From Duganella rivi (GTDB lineage: Bacteria > Pseudomonadota > Gammaproteobacteria > Burkholderiales > Burkholderiaceae_D), in contig NZ_WWCK01000002.1 in assembly GCF_009857435.1 (NCBI RefSeq), forward strand, positions 248,001-312,000: a DNA stretch of 64,000 bases, written 5' to 3'. The position numbers and the translations under genes are program-made. Positions 1 to 11,177 of the stretch are shown here, one piece after another. The notes under the pieces are model-generated. The model was given only the letters and a program-made list of their open reading frames with translations. It searched no databases and had not been told where the DNA came from. Every line of letters begins with the position of its first letter. Positions within the stretch are counted from its first letter, which is position 1.

Positions 1-1010
1 GCAGCGGCAAGGCCGACGAGATCGGCCAGGCCGTGCTGGCTGATCGCTGCGAAATCGTCATCTTCAATCACGCCCTGTCACCGGCGCAGCAGCGCAATCT
101 GGAAAAGCGCCTGAGCATCCGGGTGCTCGATCGTACCAGTCTGATTCTCGACATCTTCGCCCAGCGTGCCAAGAGCCACGAGGGTAAGTTGCAGGTCGAG
201 CTGGCGCAGTTGCAGCACCTGGCCACGCGCCTGATCCGCGGCTGGACTCACTTGGAACGCCAGAAGGGTGGTATCGGTCTGCGCGGCCCTGGTGAAACGC
301 AGCTGGAAACCGACCGCCGATTGATCGGCGAGCGAGTGAAAGCGTTGCGTGCCCGCCTGGCCAAGCTGCGCAAGCAGCATGAGACCCAGCGCCGTTCGCG
401 CAACCGTACCCAGACTTTCTCGATCTCGCTGGTGGGCTATACCAATGCCGGCAAGTCCACGTTGTTCAACGCGGTGACCAAGGCCGGCGTGTATGCGGCC
501 GACCAGTTGTTCGCCACGCTGGACACCACCTCGCGCCGCGTCTACATGGGCGAAGAGGTCGGCAACGTGGTGCTGTCCGACACGGTGGGCTTCGTGCGCG
601 AGCTGCCGCACCAGTTGGTGGCGGCATTCCGCGCCACGCTGGAAGAGACCATCCACGCCGATTTGCTGCTGCACGTGGTGGACGCCGCGTCGCCGGTGCG
701 CATGGAGCAGATCGAGCAGGTTAATTTGGTGCTGCAGGAAATCGGCGCCGATCACATTCCGCAGATTTTAGTGTGGAATAAGATCGACGCGGCCGGTCTC
801 GAACCGTCGGTGGAGCGAGATGAATATGATAAGATTTCCCGCGTATTCCTCAGTGCGCGCACCGGGCAGGGACTAGACCTGCTGCGCGACGCCATCACGG
901 AATGGGCCAAGGCCGCGCCGGGCGCGCGCCTGAACGAGACATACCAGATCGAAGAAGAATTAGAAGAAGTAGAGAGCAGTCCCACCCTCACTGACGTTGG
1001 ATCACACTAA
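1..1010 (+). CDS. hflX: GTPase HflX (5' end outside window)
   Basis: Ribosome-associated GTPase of the Obg-HflX superfamily, known to split or rescue stalled 70S ribosomes. The reading frame is open from the first bases of the window (frame of base 3), so the N-terminus is missing. The visible part has the HflX N-terminal domain with the GPGETQLETDRR signature, then a G domain: P-loop GYTNAGKST (about 433-459), switch-II DTVGFV, and NKID specificity motif near 778. It stops at 1008-1010, where TAATG makes the stop share one base with the hflK start, so hflX-hflK-hflC are very probably one translationally coupled operon. The acidic C-terminal tail rich in Glu is ordinary for the family. Identification is firm; only the start is unknown. 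Confidence 0.95.
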   Translation, partial: SGKADEIGQAVLADRCEIVIFNHALSPAQQRNLEKRLSIRVLDRTSLILDIFAQRAKSHEGKLQVELAQLQHLATRLIRGWTHLERQKGGIGLRGPGETQLETDRRLIGERVKALRARLAKLRKQHETQRRSRNRTQTFSISLVGYTNAGKSTLFNAVTKAGVYAADQLFATLDTTSRRVYMGEEVGNVVLSDTVGFVRELPHQLVAAFRATLEETIHADLLLHVVDAASPVRMEQIEQVNLVLQEIGADHIPQILVWNKIDAAGLEPSVERDEYDKISRVFLSARTGQGLDLLRDAITEWAKAAPGARLNETYQIEEELEEVESSPTLTDVGSH

Positions 1011-2326
1011 TGCGTGTCTCCTCACTTATGAAACGACTAGGCCTGAAGCTGTCGCTGAACGACCCTCGCTGGGGGAAGGACAACAAGCCGCAGGCCAATG
1101 AAGGCAAGAAGCCCGGCGAAGGCCCACCCGATATGGAACAGCTGTGGCGCGACTTCAACCAGCGCCTGAACGGCTTGTTCGGGCAAAAGCGTCCCAACAA
1201 TAACGGCGGCGATAACAATGGCGGCGGCGATGGCGGCGGTAGCAACCGTCCCGATATGTCCGGCGGCATACGCGCCACGGCCGGCGCCATCGGCGCAGTG
1301 GTGGCCCTGATCTGGCTGGCCAGCGGCTCGTTCATCGTGCAAGAGGGCCAGACCGGCGTGGTCTACACCTTCGGTAAAGTCAGCCATACCACCGGCTCCG
1401 GTTTCAACTGGCGCTGGCCGTATCCGTTCCAGAGCGACGAGACGGTCAAGGTATCGCAGATGCGCATGGTGGAAATCGGCTACCGTGGCAATATCAAGAA
1501 CAAGCAGGCGCGCGAATCGCTGATGCTGACCGACGATGAAAACATCATCGACATCCAGTTCGCCGTGCAGTTCAAGCTGAAAGACCCGGTCGCATGGCTG
1601 ATGAATAACCGCGACGAGGAAGACACGGTGCGCCAGGTGGCCGAGACCTCGATCCGCGAAATCGTCGGCAAGAACAAGATGGACTTCGTGCTGTACGAAG
1701 GCCGCGATAAAGTCGCTTTCGAAACCCAGCAGCTGATGCAGCAAATCCTGGACCGCTACGCTTCCGGCGTGATGGTGTCCAGCGTCACCCTGCAAGCAGT
1801 GCAGCCGCCGGAGCAAGTGCAGATCGCCTTTGACGACGCGGTGAAAGCAGGGCAGGACCGCGAGCGTCAAAAGAACGAAGGCCAGGCTTACGCCAACGAC
1901 GTGATTCCGAAAGCGCGCGGCACGGCTTCGCGCCTGCTGCAAGAAGCGGAAGGCTATCGCTCGATGGTGGTGGAAAACGCTACCGGTAATGCCTCGCGCT
2001 TCAAGCAAGTGCTGGTCGAGTATCAGAAGGCGCCGGGCGTGACCCGCGACCGCATGTATCTCGAAACCATGCAGCAAATCTTCTCCAGCGCTTCCAAAGT
2101 GATGGTGGACGCTAAAACCGGCAGCAACTTGCTGTACCTGCCGCTCGACAAGCTGATCGCCCAAGCGGCAGCCACCGATGCGCAAGCCGCAGCGGCGCGC
2201 GCCGCGCAATCGGCGCCGGCCGCCAGCACCACGCTGCCGTCGGAGCTGATGCCGTCGGTGGAAGTGAATCGCTCGCGGGACTCGCGTTCGCGCGACTCCA
2301 GCTTACGTGACCGGGAGAGCCGTTAA
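1010..2326 (+). CDS. hflK: FtsH protease activity modulator HflK
   Basis: Inner-membrane SPFH/prohibitin protein that forms the HflKC cage around the FtsH AAA protease and restrains degradation of membrane proteins. 438 residues: a cytoplasmic Gly/Asn-rich N-terminal part (residues 60-85, GGDNNGGGDGGG-type), one transmembrane helix at about 87-110, then the periplasmic SPFH domain with the family's YTFGKV and NIIDIQFAVQFKLKDP regions and a coiled-coil zone near 280-320. The C-terminus is Arg/Ser-rich. The start ATG overlaps the hflX stop by one base, and the stop TAA overlaps the hflC ATG by one base in the same way. Length and order match other Burkholderiales. Confidence 0.96.
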   Translation: MRVSSLMKRLGLKLSLNDPRWGKDNKPQANEGKKPGEGPPDMEQLWRDFNQRLNGLFGQKRPNNNGGDNNGGGDGGGSNRPDMSGGIRATAGAIGAVVALIWLASGSFIVQEGQTGVVYTFGKVSHTTGSGFNWRWPYPFQSDETVKVSQMRMVEIGYRGNIKNKQARESLMLTDDENIIDIQFAVQFKLKDPVAWLMNNRDEEDTVRQVAETSIREIVGKNKMDFVLYEGRDKVAFETQQLMQQILDRYASGVMVSSVTLQAVQPPEQVQIAFDDAVKAGQDRERQKNEGQAYANDVIPKARGTASRLLQEAEGYRSMVVENATGNASRFKQVLVEYQKAPGVTRDRMYLETMQQIFSSASKVMVDAKTGSNLLYLPLDKLIAQAAATDAQAAAARAAQSAPAASTTLPSELMPSVEVNRSRDSRSRDSSLRDRESR

Positions 2327-3237
2327 TGAATCGCATAGCTAGTACCGTTGTCCTCGCGTTTATCGCCTTGATGCTGCTGTCGTCGACCGTGTTCGTGGTC
2401 GACCAGCGCAAATACGCGATCGTGTTCGCACTGGGCCAGATCAAGGAAGTGATCCGCGAGCCGGGGCTGCATTTCAAATTGCCGCCGCCGTTCCAGAACG
2501 TGATCTTCCTCGATAACCGTATCCTGACCATCGAGTCGCCGGATGCCGAGCGCTTTATCACCGCCGAGAAGATGAACATCCTGGTGGACAGCTTTGTGAA
2601 GTGGCGTATCGGCCGCGGCGAAAATCAGCCGAAGCTGTACTACGTGACTTTCGGCGGCGATGAAGGCCGTGCGCGCGACCGTATGTCGCAGATCATCAAG
2701 GCAGCGCTGAACGAGGAAATCACCAAGCGCACCGTGGCCGAAGTGATCTCCGGCCAGCGCGGCAAGGTGATGGAAGGCATCCGCGCCAAGGTGGTGCAGG
2801 AAGCCGCGCAGATTGGCGTCGAGATCATCGATGTGCGCCTGAAGCGCGTGGAATACGTAGAGCAGATCAATAACTCGGTGTACGAGCGCATGAAGGCCGA
2901 GCGTATGCGCGTGGCCAACGAACTGCGTTCGACCGGTTCGGCGGAATCTGAAAAGATCCGCGCCGATGCTGATCGCCAGCGTTCCGTGATTTTGGCGGAA
3001 GCTTATCGCGACGCCGAGCAGATTCGCGGTGAAGGAGATGCGAAAGCCTCGGCTATCTACGCTGACGCCTTCGGCCGCAACGCCGAGTTCTACAAGTTCT
3101 ATCGCAGCCTGGAAGCCTATCGCGCCACCTTCAAAAATCATGGCGACGTAATGGTGATGGACTCCAGCTCGGACTTCTTCAAGTACTTCAAAGGCTCTGG
3201 CGCCGGCGGCGCCGCACCCGCACCAGCCAAGAAGTAA
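2326..3237 (+). CDS. hflC: FtsH protease activity modulator HflC
   Basis: Partner of HflK in the membrane-bound HflKC complex that modulates FtsH. 303 residues with an N-terminal signal-anchor helix (about residues 5-24), the SPFH domain starting VVDQRKYAIVFALGQI, and a C-terminal helical region with Ala/Glu-rich coiled-coil segments (SAESEKIRADADRQR and following). The start overlaps the hflK stop by one base. The C-terminus ends in a short Gly/Ala/Pro tail. A rho-independent terminator follows 15 bases after the stop. The small DUF2065 gene often found next in Betaproteobacteria is not present here. Confidence 0.96.
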   Translation: MNRIASTVVLAFIALMLLSSTVFVVDQRKYAIVFALGQIKEVIREPGLHFKLPPPFQNVIFLDNRILTIESPDAERFITAEKMNILVDSFVKWRIGRGENQPKLYYVTFGGDEGRARDRMSQIIKAALNEEITKRTVAEVISGQRGKVMEGIRAKVVQEAAQIGVEIIDVRLKRVEYVEQINNSVYERMKAERMRVANELRSTGSAESEKIRADADRQRSVILAEAYRDAEQIRGEGDAKASAIYADAFGRNAEFYKFYRSLEAYRATFKNHGDVMVMDSSSDFFKYFKGSGAGGAAPAPAKK

Positions 3238-3252
3238 TCGTACGGGTCTCGC

Positions 3253-3290
3253 ATCGGGATGCTCACCAGGCATCCCGATCGCATCTTTTT
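3253..3290 (+). terminator. Rho-independent terminator after hflC
   Basis: Perfect 9-bp stem ATCGGGATG / CATCCCGAT (3253-3261 with 3271-3279), 9-base loop, then a T run at 3286-3290. It separates the hflX-hflK-hflC operon from hisZ. Confidence 0.8.
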
Positions 3291-3392
3291 CCCCTCCGTA
3301 GACGCATTTTCGCGTAAAATATCAGGTTCGGCCTTCCGGTTAGGTGGCCGTGGCGTGCGCGCCGCATTGTTCATTTCTTAATTAATAGACCC

Positions 3393-5868
<2,476 letters not shown>

Positions 5869-5885
5869 TTTAGGAACCTGTAAGC

Positions 5886-6431
5886 ATGAACACTCCACAA
5901 TCGAACGAAAAACACCTCTGGGTCTCCTGGGACGAGTACCACCGCCTGATCGAGCGCCTGGCGCTCAAGGTCTACGAGTCGGGCTGGAAATTTGACATGG
6001 TGCTGTGCCTGGCGCGCGGTGGCGTGCGTCCAGGCGACGTGTTCTCGCGTATCTTCGACGTACCGCTGGCGATTTTGTCGACCAGCTCGTACCGTGAAGA
6101 CAAAGGCACCGTACAGGGCGACCTCGACATCGCCAAGTACATGACCATGACCAAGGGCCCGCTGAGCGGCAAAATCCTGCTGGTCGACGACCTGGCGGAC
6201 TCCGGCGTTACCCTGACCAAGGTCATGCAGCACTTGAAGGATAACTTCGAGGGCGTGACCGAGGTGAAATCGGCCGTCATCTGGACCAAGGGCAGCTCGG
6301 CGTTCCGCCCGGACTACCAAATGGAAGAGCTGCCGCACAATCCATGGATCCACCAGCCGTTTGAAGACTATGACGGTTTGCGCCCGCACCAATTGGCGGC
6401 CTGGATCAAAAAAGGTGAGGCAAACGCGTAA
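5886..6431 (+). CDS. Phosphoribosyltransferase (type I, PRTase fold)
   Basis: 181-residue type I phosphoribosyltransferase. The PRPP-binding motif ILLVDDLADSGVTL lies at about residues 97-110, and the hood/core pattern VLCLARGGVRPGD is near 38-50. In Burkholderiales this gene regularly follows purA and is annotated as phosphoribosyltransferase or hypoxanthine/xanthine-guanine phosphoribosyltransferase-like; the substrate is not decided by what is visible. Its position behind purA suggests purine salvage or interconversion. It is the last gene before a strong terminator. Confidence 0.88.
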   Translation: MNTPQSNEKHLWVSWDEYHRLIERLALKVYESGWKFDMVLCLARGGVRPGDVFSRIFDVPLAILSTSSYREDKGTVQGDLDIAKYMTMTKGPLSGKILLVDDLADSGVTLTKVMQHLKDNFEGVTEVKSAVIWTKGSSAFRPDYQMEELPHNPWIHQPFEDYDGLRPHQLAAWIKKGEANA

Positions 6432-6456
6432 GGGTTTCTTAGCGTTTCCCCCTATG

Positions 6457-6483
6457 AAAAGCGGCCTGAGGGCCGCTTTTTTT
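6457..6483 (+). terminator. Rho-independent terminator after the hisZ-purA operon
   Basis: Perfect 10-bp stem AAAAGCGGCC / GGCCGCTTTT around a TGAG loop (6457-6480), extended by T residues to 6483. It ends the hisZ-purA-phosphoribosyltransferase unit. Confidence 0.9.
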
Positions 6484-6501
6484 GCGGCTGTCTGCACCGC
6501 A

Positions 6502-6520
6502 CAACATAAAGTTTATGTTG
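6502..6520. promoter_or_regulatory. 19-bp inverted repeat upstream of PEP-CTERM genes
   Basis: CAACATAAAGTTTATGTTG is a perfect inverted repeat with 9-bp arms and one central base. It lies in the AT-rich 260-base leader between the terminator at 6483 and the first PEP-CTERM gene. It has no T run after it, so an operator is more likely than a terminator. The binding protein is unknown. Confidence 0.4.
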
Positions 6521-6694
6521 GGAAATAATTATTTCTTTTTTGACCTCTAAAATGCAAAAAAGAAATGACTATTGCATATTTCGTGTTAAGATAGCTTTAA
6601 GTTTTGAAGTAAGTGAGTTGCAGCCAAAAAAATGCCGACGGCACTTGCCAAGTAAGTTGTATAACGGAAATAATAATTTTTAGTGGGAAAATCC

Positions 6695-7372
6695 ATGAAC
6701 CTCAAAAAACTTTCGCAAGTGCTGCTGGTAGCTTCGAGCTTCGTAGCGGCTTCGGCCTCGGCGGCCGTGGTCACGGTGTCGATTCCTTTCGCCACCAACG
6801 TGATCGATATCCAGGACACCAACTGGACCGACTTCCTGCACTTTGCCAAGTTCGATAGCTCGCTGGGTGCCTTGCAGTCGGTCAAGCTGGATCTGTACTC
6901 GGACGTGTACGGCGAGCTCGATCTGACCAACTACAACGGCGTCACCACGCCGGTCGGCATCGACCTCGGCGCCACCATCGCCATCCAGCGCGACGCCACC
7001 AACAACCTGGTGCTGCTGAACGCGCCGCTGTTCACCGGCACCGTGTCGCTGGCAGCCAATGGCGGCGCCTACAGCGCCAACAACTCCTACACCGCGCACG
7101 AGACCGTCAGCTACAGCGACGCATCGACCCTGGGCCTGTTTAGCGCCCTCGGCGGCGGCACCCTGACCACCGTGATCAAGGCCGAGGGCTCCACGCTGGC
7201 TAACGCCACCGGCGTCGACACCACCTTCCTGACCCAGGCCGGCGGCCGCGGCTACGTGACCTACAGCTACATCGCGGCTGTACCGGAACCAGAAACCTAC
7301 GGCATGCTGCTGCTGGGCCTGGGCATGATGGGTGTGATCGCCAAGCGCAAACAGCGCTCGGCCAAAGCCTGA
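6695..7372 (+). CDS. PEP-CTERM protein, choice-of-anchor-E-like
   Basis: Exported protein of 225 residues. An in-frame GTG at 6683 is possible, but the ATG at 6695 starts the signal peptide directly (MNLKKLSQVLL..., cleavage likely after ASASA, about residue 26). The C-terminus carries a PEP-CTERM sorting signal: VPEPETYGM, a hydrophobic helix, then a basic tail KRKQRS, which is recognised by exosortase (EpsH-type) in exopolysaccharide-producing bacteria. The middle has FDSSLGALQSVKLDL, a pattern seen in the choice-of-anchor E family and repeated in the next gene. The two are 34 bases apart, look like a tandem duplication, and are probably cotranscribed. Ligand and function are unknown; surface or matrix localisation is inferred. 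Confidence 0.85.
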   Translation: MNLKKLSQVLLVASSFVAASASAAVVTVSIPFATNVIDIQDTNWTDFLHFAKFDSSLGALQSVKLDLYSDVYGELDLTNYNGVTTPVGIDLGATIAIQRDATNNLVLLNAPLFTGTVSLAANGGAYSANNSYTAHETVSYSDASTLGLFSALGGGTLTTVIKAEGSTLANATGVDTTFLTQAGGRGYVTYSYIAAVPEPETYGMLLLGLGMMGVIAKRKQRSAKA

Positions 7373-7405
7373 GTCACGGTGCAACCTTAACTACGCGGGA
7401 ATAAC

Positions 7406-8095
7406 ATGAAAAAAATCACTCACATCGCGCTGGCATCGCTCGCACTGGCAGCTGCCGTGGACGCTGCGGCAGCGCCGGCTGTCCAAAGCTACACCGTGAC
7501 CTCGAACGTCATCGCCAACGCGGCAGTCGCCAACGGCGGCCTGACTTTTGCACAGTTCGACGGCTCGCTGGGCACGCTGCAATCGGTAACGGTTGAATAC
7601 TTCACCGACCTGGGCTCCACCCTGAAAGTGGAAAACCTGAGCAAGAAATCGGGCTCCAGCATCGTTGCGAACACCAGCGGCGTGGTCACCTTCACCATCG
7701 GCTCGCTGAGCCAGGGCGTGAACTACAGCGGTACGTACTCGCGCCTGCTGCCGGTGTATGACCTGGGTAACGACTATGCCGGCACCTCCGGCTTCGTCGA
7801 CACCATCACCGCCTCGCCGTTCAGCCAGAGCCAGTCGTACACGGGCGCCAGCACCCTGGCAGCTTTCACCGGCACCGCCACCAGCACCATGAGCGCCGGC
7901 GTCAGCGGCACCGCCACCAGCCTGGTGACCGGTACCTCGGGCAACACCCGTTCGCTGGTACTGCCGAAGCTCGACGCCTACGCCAAGGTTACTTATAACT
8001 ACGTCTCCGCAGTACCGGAACCAGAAACCTATGCCATGCTGTTGGCTGGCCTGGGCCTGGTCGGTGTGGTGGCACGCCGCCGGAAGTCCGCATAA
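7406..8095 (+). CDS. PEP-CTERM protein, choice-of-anchor-E-like (tandem paralogue)
   Basis: 229 residues. Signal peptide MKKITHIALASLALAAAVDA with cleavage near residue 22, and C-terminal sorting signal VPEPETYAM followed by a hydrophobic helix and ARRRKSA. It shares FDGSLGTLQSVTVEYF with its upstream neighbour and similar length and order of segments, so the two are diverged paralogues. Low-complexity Ser/Thr/Gly-rich stretch at about residues 145-180. A terminator follows 22 bases after the stop, closing a two-gene unit. Function unknown. Confidence 0.85.
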   Translation: MKKITHIALASLALAAAVDAAAAPAVQSYTVTSNVIANAAVANGGLTFAQFDGSLGTLQSVTVEYFTDLGSTLKVENLSKKSGSSIVANTSGVVTFTIGSLSQGVNYSGTYSRLLPVYDLGNDYAGTSGFVDTITASPFSQSQSYTGASTLAAFTGTATSTMSAGVSGTATSLVTGTSGNTRSLVLPKLDAYAKVTYNYVSAVPEPETYAMLLAGLGLVGVVARRRKSA

Positions 8096-8117
8096 GCTGA
8101 ATCTGGTGGTACACTCA

Positions 8118-8146
8118 AACGGGAGCCTCGGCTCCCGTTTTTCTTT
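8118..8146 (+). terminator. Rho-independent terminator after PEP-CTERM pair
   Basis: Perfect 9-bp stem AACGGGAGC / GCTCCCGTT around CTCG (8118-8139), followed by a T-rich run to 8146. It sits immediately before the MarC gene. Confidence 0.88.
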
Positions 8147-8163
8147 TCCACTTCAGAGATTCC

Positions 8164-8760
8164 ATGACCCAGGACTTTTTCCAGACTTTCATCCTGTTGC
8201 TGCTGGTGACCGACCCGTTCGGCAACGTGCCCCTGTTTGCCAGCGTGCTCAATCCGGTGCCGATCGCGCGCCGGCCGCGCATCGTGATCCGCGAATGCGC
8301 GATTGCTTTTGTGCTGCTGCTGATCTTCATGTTCTTCGGGCGCCACTTCCTGAGCGCGCTGCACCTGTCGGAAGTGGCACTGCGCATCGGCGGCAGCGTG
8401 ATCCTGCTGCTGATCTCGATCCGCATGATCTTCCCGCATCCTGACGGCGTGCTGGGCCGCACTGACGGTGCCGAGCCCTTCATTGTGCCGCTGGCGATCC
8501 CGGCGCTGGCCGGGCCGTCGGCCTTGGCCACAGTGCTGCTGTTCTCGCGCGAGAGCACGGGCGAGGTGCTGGTGCACGTGGCGGCGCTGGCAGCGGTGGG
8601 CGTGGTGTGGCTGGCGGTGTTCCTGAGCGCCGAGAAGCTGCAAAAAGTCCTCGGCCCGCAAGTGATGACGGCCTTCGAGCGCTTGATGGGCTTGATCCTG
8701 ACCGCGATGTCGATCGAGATGCTGCTGGGCGGCATACGCGAGTTCGTTAAATCCCTGTAA
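8164..8760 (+). CDS. MarC family integral membrane protein
   Basis: 198-residue membrane protein of the MarC/UPF0056 family, which was once linked to multiple antibiotic resistance but has no proven transport substrate. About six hydrophobic segments are visible. The family pattern LLVTDPFGNVPLF occurs at residues 14-26 and a second related half, IVPLAIPALAGPSALATVLL, at about residues 108-127, consistent with the internal duplication of the family. The gene starts 18 bases after the preceding terminator. A secreted hydrolase gene follows after 18 bases and may be cotranscribed. Confidence 0.88.
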   Translation: MTQDFFQTFILLLLVTDPFGNVPLFASVLNPVPIARRPRIVIRECAIAFVLLLIFMFFGRHFLSALHLSEVALRIGGSVILLLISIRMIFPHPDGVLGRTDGAEPFIVPLAIPALAGPSALATVLLFSRESTGEVLVHVAALAAVGVVWLAVFLSAEKLQKVLGPQVMTAFERLMGLILTAMSIEMLLGGIREFVKSL

Positions 8761-8778
8761 TCCTCGGCGGAGAAAAGT

Positions 8779-9732
8779 ATGAAGCTGTTGCTGTCCCTGA
8801 TGATGTTGTCTTCTTCCGTGCTTGCTGCGCAGCGGCCGGTGTCGCTGGAAGTGGGCGGCGGTGTGGTCTACGGCACCGAGCTGACGCCCGACGGCGTGAG
8901 CGGCAAGGTGCCGGTGGTGCTGCTGCATTCCGGCTCCGGCCCAACCGACCGCGATGGCAATAGCAACATGCTGCCGGGGCCGAACGACTCGCTGAAAATG
9001 GTGGCGGAAGGTTTGGCGCGGCACGGCATCGCTTCGGTGCGCTACGACAAGCGCGCCATCGGCGCCAGCGCGCTGCCGATCTGGAAAGAAGAGAATCTAC
9101 GGCTGGACGACTACATCGGCGATGCCGCCGCATGGTTGCGCAAACTGCACGCCGACCCGCGCTTCTCGCGCGTGGTGATGGCAGGTCACAGCGAAGGCGC
9201 GCAGATCGCCGCCGAAGCGTGCGCGCAGGGTGGGGCGGATGCCTGCGTGCTGATCGCCGGCACTGGCCGCACCATGGATGAAATCCTGCGCGAGCAATTG
9301 AAAGACAAGCTGCCGCCGGCGCTGATGGGGGAGAGCGACGACATCCTTGCCTCGCTCAAGCAAGGCAAGACCGTCGACAAGGTGCCGCCGCCGCTGATGG
9401 TGCTGTACCGTCCCGACGTGCAGCCTTACCTCATTTCGGCCTTCCAGCACGACCCGCGCAAGGCGATCGCCGCGCTGAAGATGCCGGTGCTGATCCTGCA
9501 AGGCACTTCGGACATCCAGGTGCCGCAAGACGAAGCCAGGCTGCTTTCCGCCGCTGCGCCGCAAGCCAAGCTGGTGATCGTGGAAGGCATGAATCACTTG
9601 CTGAAAATCGTAGGCGACGATCAGGCGCTCCAACAGAAATCCTACGCCAGCCCCGCGCTTCCCGTCGCTCCGCAACTGATCGACGCCCTGAGTACCTTCG
9701 TCAACGCGCCAGCTAAACCACAGCAGCGCTGA
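8779..9732 (+). CDS. Secreted alpha/beta hydrolase
   Basis: 317 residues. Signal peptide MKLLLSLMMLSSSVLA (cleavage near residue 16). Alpha/beta hydrolase fold with an oxyanion region HSGSGPTDRDGN (about residues 55-66), nucleophile elbow GHSEGA (about 136-141), a candidate acid Asp in GTSDIQVP, and His in EGMNHLLK near the C-terminus. The domain organisation resembles YqiA/EstX-type or dienelactone-hydrolase-like periplasmic esterases; the substrate is unknown. Its last 20 bases overlap the 3' end of the convergent MocR-type gene. Confidence 0.85.
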   Translation: MKLLLSLMMLSSSVLAAQRPVSLEVGGGVVYGTELTPDGVSGKVPVVLLHSGSGPTDRDGNSNMLPGPNDSLKMVAEGLARHGIASVRYDKRAIGASALPIWKEENLRLDDYIGDAAAWLRKLHADPRFSRVVMAGHSEGAQIAAEACAQGGADACVLIAGTGRTMDEILREQLKDKLPPALMGESDDILASLKQGKTVDKVPPPLMVLYRPDVQPYLISAFQHDPRKAIAALKMPVLILQGTSDIQVPQDEARLLSAAAPQAKLVIVEGMNHLLKIVGDDQALQQKSYASPALPVAPQLIDALSTFVNAPAKPQQR

Positions 9733-11113
9733 ATGGTTCGGGGCGGCGCGCAAGCAGGTGGGATAGCCGTTGCAGTCCCGCCTGCAAGCGGTCACGCTCC
9801 TTGATGTTACCCAGGGAGATGCGGATGGCATTCGCGGATTCGCTGCCGGTGGCGAATGCTTCCGCCGGCGTGACTGCGATGCCCTCGCTGGCGGCCGCAC
9901 GCGCCAACTGGGTGGCGCTCCAATATGCCGGCAATTCGAGCCACACGTGCAGGCCGTCGCCGGCGCCGCTGTAGCGCCCAGCCAGGATATCCCGCGCCAT
10001 CCGGTGGCGCAGGCGCGCTTCGTTGCGTATGCCCTTCATCAATCCGTCAGCCGAGCCGTCGAGGATCCACTGCGTGGCCAACGAGGCCGTGAGCGGCGCG
10101 GCCATCAGTGCAAATGACCTGAGCGCAGCCAGGAAGCGTTCGCGTTCTTGCGGATCGCGTATGAGCACGAAGGCGACACGCAAGCCGGGTGTCAGGCATT
10201 TCGACAAGGTGGAGATGTAGACCACCTGTTCCGGCGCAAACGTGGCGATCGGCGGCGGTGGGGCGTCGGCAAGCAGCCAGTAGGGATCGTCCTCGACGAT
10301 GCGGACATTGCAACGCTGAGCGACGCCTGCCAGCTCCTTGCGGCGGCGTTCTGGCATCGTGACGGCGGTTGGATTCTGTAATGTCGGATTGAGGAAGACC
10401 AGCCCCGGCTTGTGCCGGCGGCACGCTTGCTCAAGCTTGTCGGGCGCCATTCCGTGCTGATCCGCTTCCACCGCAATAAGGCGCCGGCCAAATTGGTTTG
10501 CCGCCGACCGCAAGCCGGGATAACTCGCAGGCTCAGCTAGTATCACATCGCCGGGTTCCGTCAGCGCCAGGATCAATGCAGCGATCGCCGCTTGCGCACC
10601 GGGGCAGACCACCAGCTGCTGGGCATCCAGGTGGCCAAACATCGGTGCCAGCCATTTGGCGCCGGCCTTGCGGTCGGAATCGCTGCCGCCGGCCAGGTGG
10701 TAAGTCATCAGCAATTCACTATCGGCCCGCATCAGCACTTGCGACAAACCTTGTTTCAGCATGTCGTCGAAGTCCACGCCATCGGGCGGTGGCGGGGTAT
10801 TCATGCTGAGATCGAGGATGGCGGTCAATTCGACTTTTGGCGCCGCGACATAGGTGCCGCGCGCGCCGCGCCCCTCCAGCAGGTTGCGGCGCCTGGCTTC
10901 ATCGTAGGCGCGCGTGACCGTGGTCAGGTCGACGTCCAGCTGTGTCGCCAACTGGCGCTGCGGAGGCAGGCGGTCGCCTGGTTTCAGCGATCCGTCTGCC
11001 ACTGCCGCTTGCAACGCGTCCGCGATCTGCAAAAAACGTGGCCCGCCGTGCGCACTCAATCGCGGCAGCCAGGTGGGTAAATCCTGATCTTGTATGGACA
11101 TCAACTGGGACAT
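9713..11113 (-). CDS. MocR-type (GntR + aminotransferase) transcription regulator
   Basis: 466 residues: an N-terminal GntR winged helix-turn-helix (about 25-95, with LKPGDRLPPQRQLATQLDVDLTTVTRAYDEARRR) joined to a fold-type I aminotransferase domain. The PLP-binding lysine is in STLSKCLTPGLR, and a conserved Asp/Tyr region occurs before it (IVEDDPYWLL). Such proteins are PLP-responsive regulators, usually acting on a neighbouring gene; the divergent small membrane protein at 11178 is the obvious candidate target. An imperfect inverted repeat GGGACA-TTT-TGTCTC at 11107-11121 overlaps the start codon and could serve autoregulation. An in-frame ATG four codons further in (11101) is an alternative start. 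Confidence 0.9.
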   Translation of the reverse strand: MSQLMSIQDQDLPTWLPRLSAHGGPRFLQIADALQAAVADGSLKPGDRLPPQRQLATQLDVDLTTVTRAYDEARRRNLLEGRGARGTYVAAPKVELTAILDLSMNTPPPPDGVDFDDMLKQGLSQVLMRADSELLMTYHLAGGSDSDRKAGAKWLAPMFGHLDAQQLVVCPGAQAAIAALILALTEPGDVILAEPASYPGLRSAANQFGRRLIAVEADQHGMAPDKLEQACRRHKPGLVFLNPTLQNPTAVTMPERRRKELAGVAQRCNVRIVEDDPYWLLADAPPPPIATFAPEQVVYISTLSKCLTPGLRVAFVLIRDPQERERFLAALRSFALMAAPLTASLATQWILDGSADGLMKGIRNEARLRHRMARDILAGRYSGAGDGLHVWLELPAYWSATQLARAAASEGIAVTPAEAFATGSESANAIRISLGNIKERDRLQAGLQRLSHLLARRPEPFSAAVV

Positions 11114-11177
11114 TTTGTCTCAATGTATGGAAATTGCTTTTGGGTAGTATGCCAGCAATAATCAGGAAAGACTCAAA

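Noticed and set aside
8779..9732. MarC and hydrolase as a resistance operon
   Set aside because: MarC family proteins have no proven role in resistance, and the hydrolase shows no beta-lactamase or other resistance motif.
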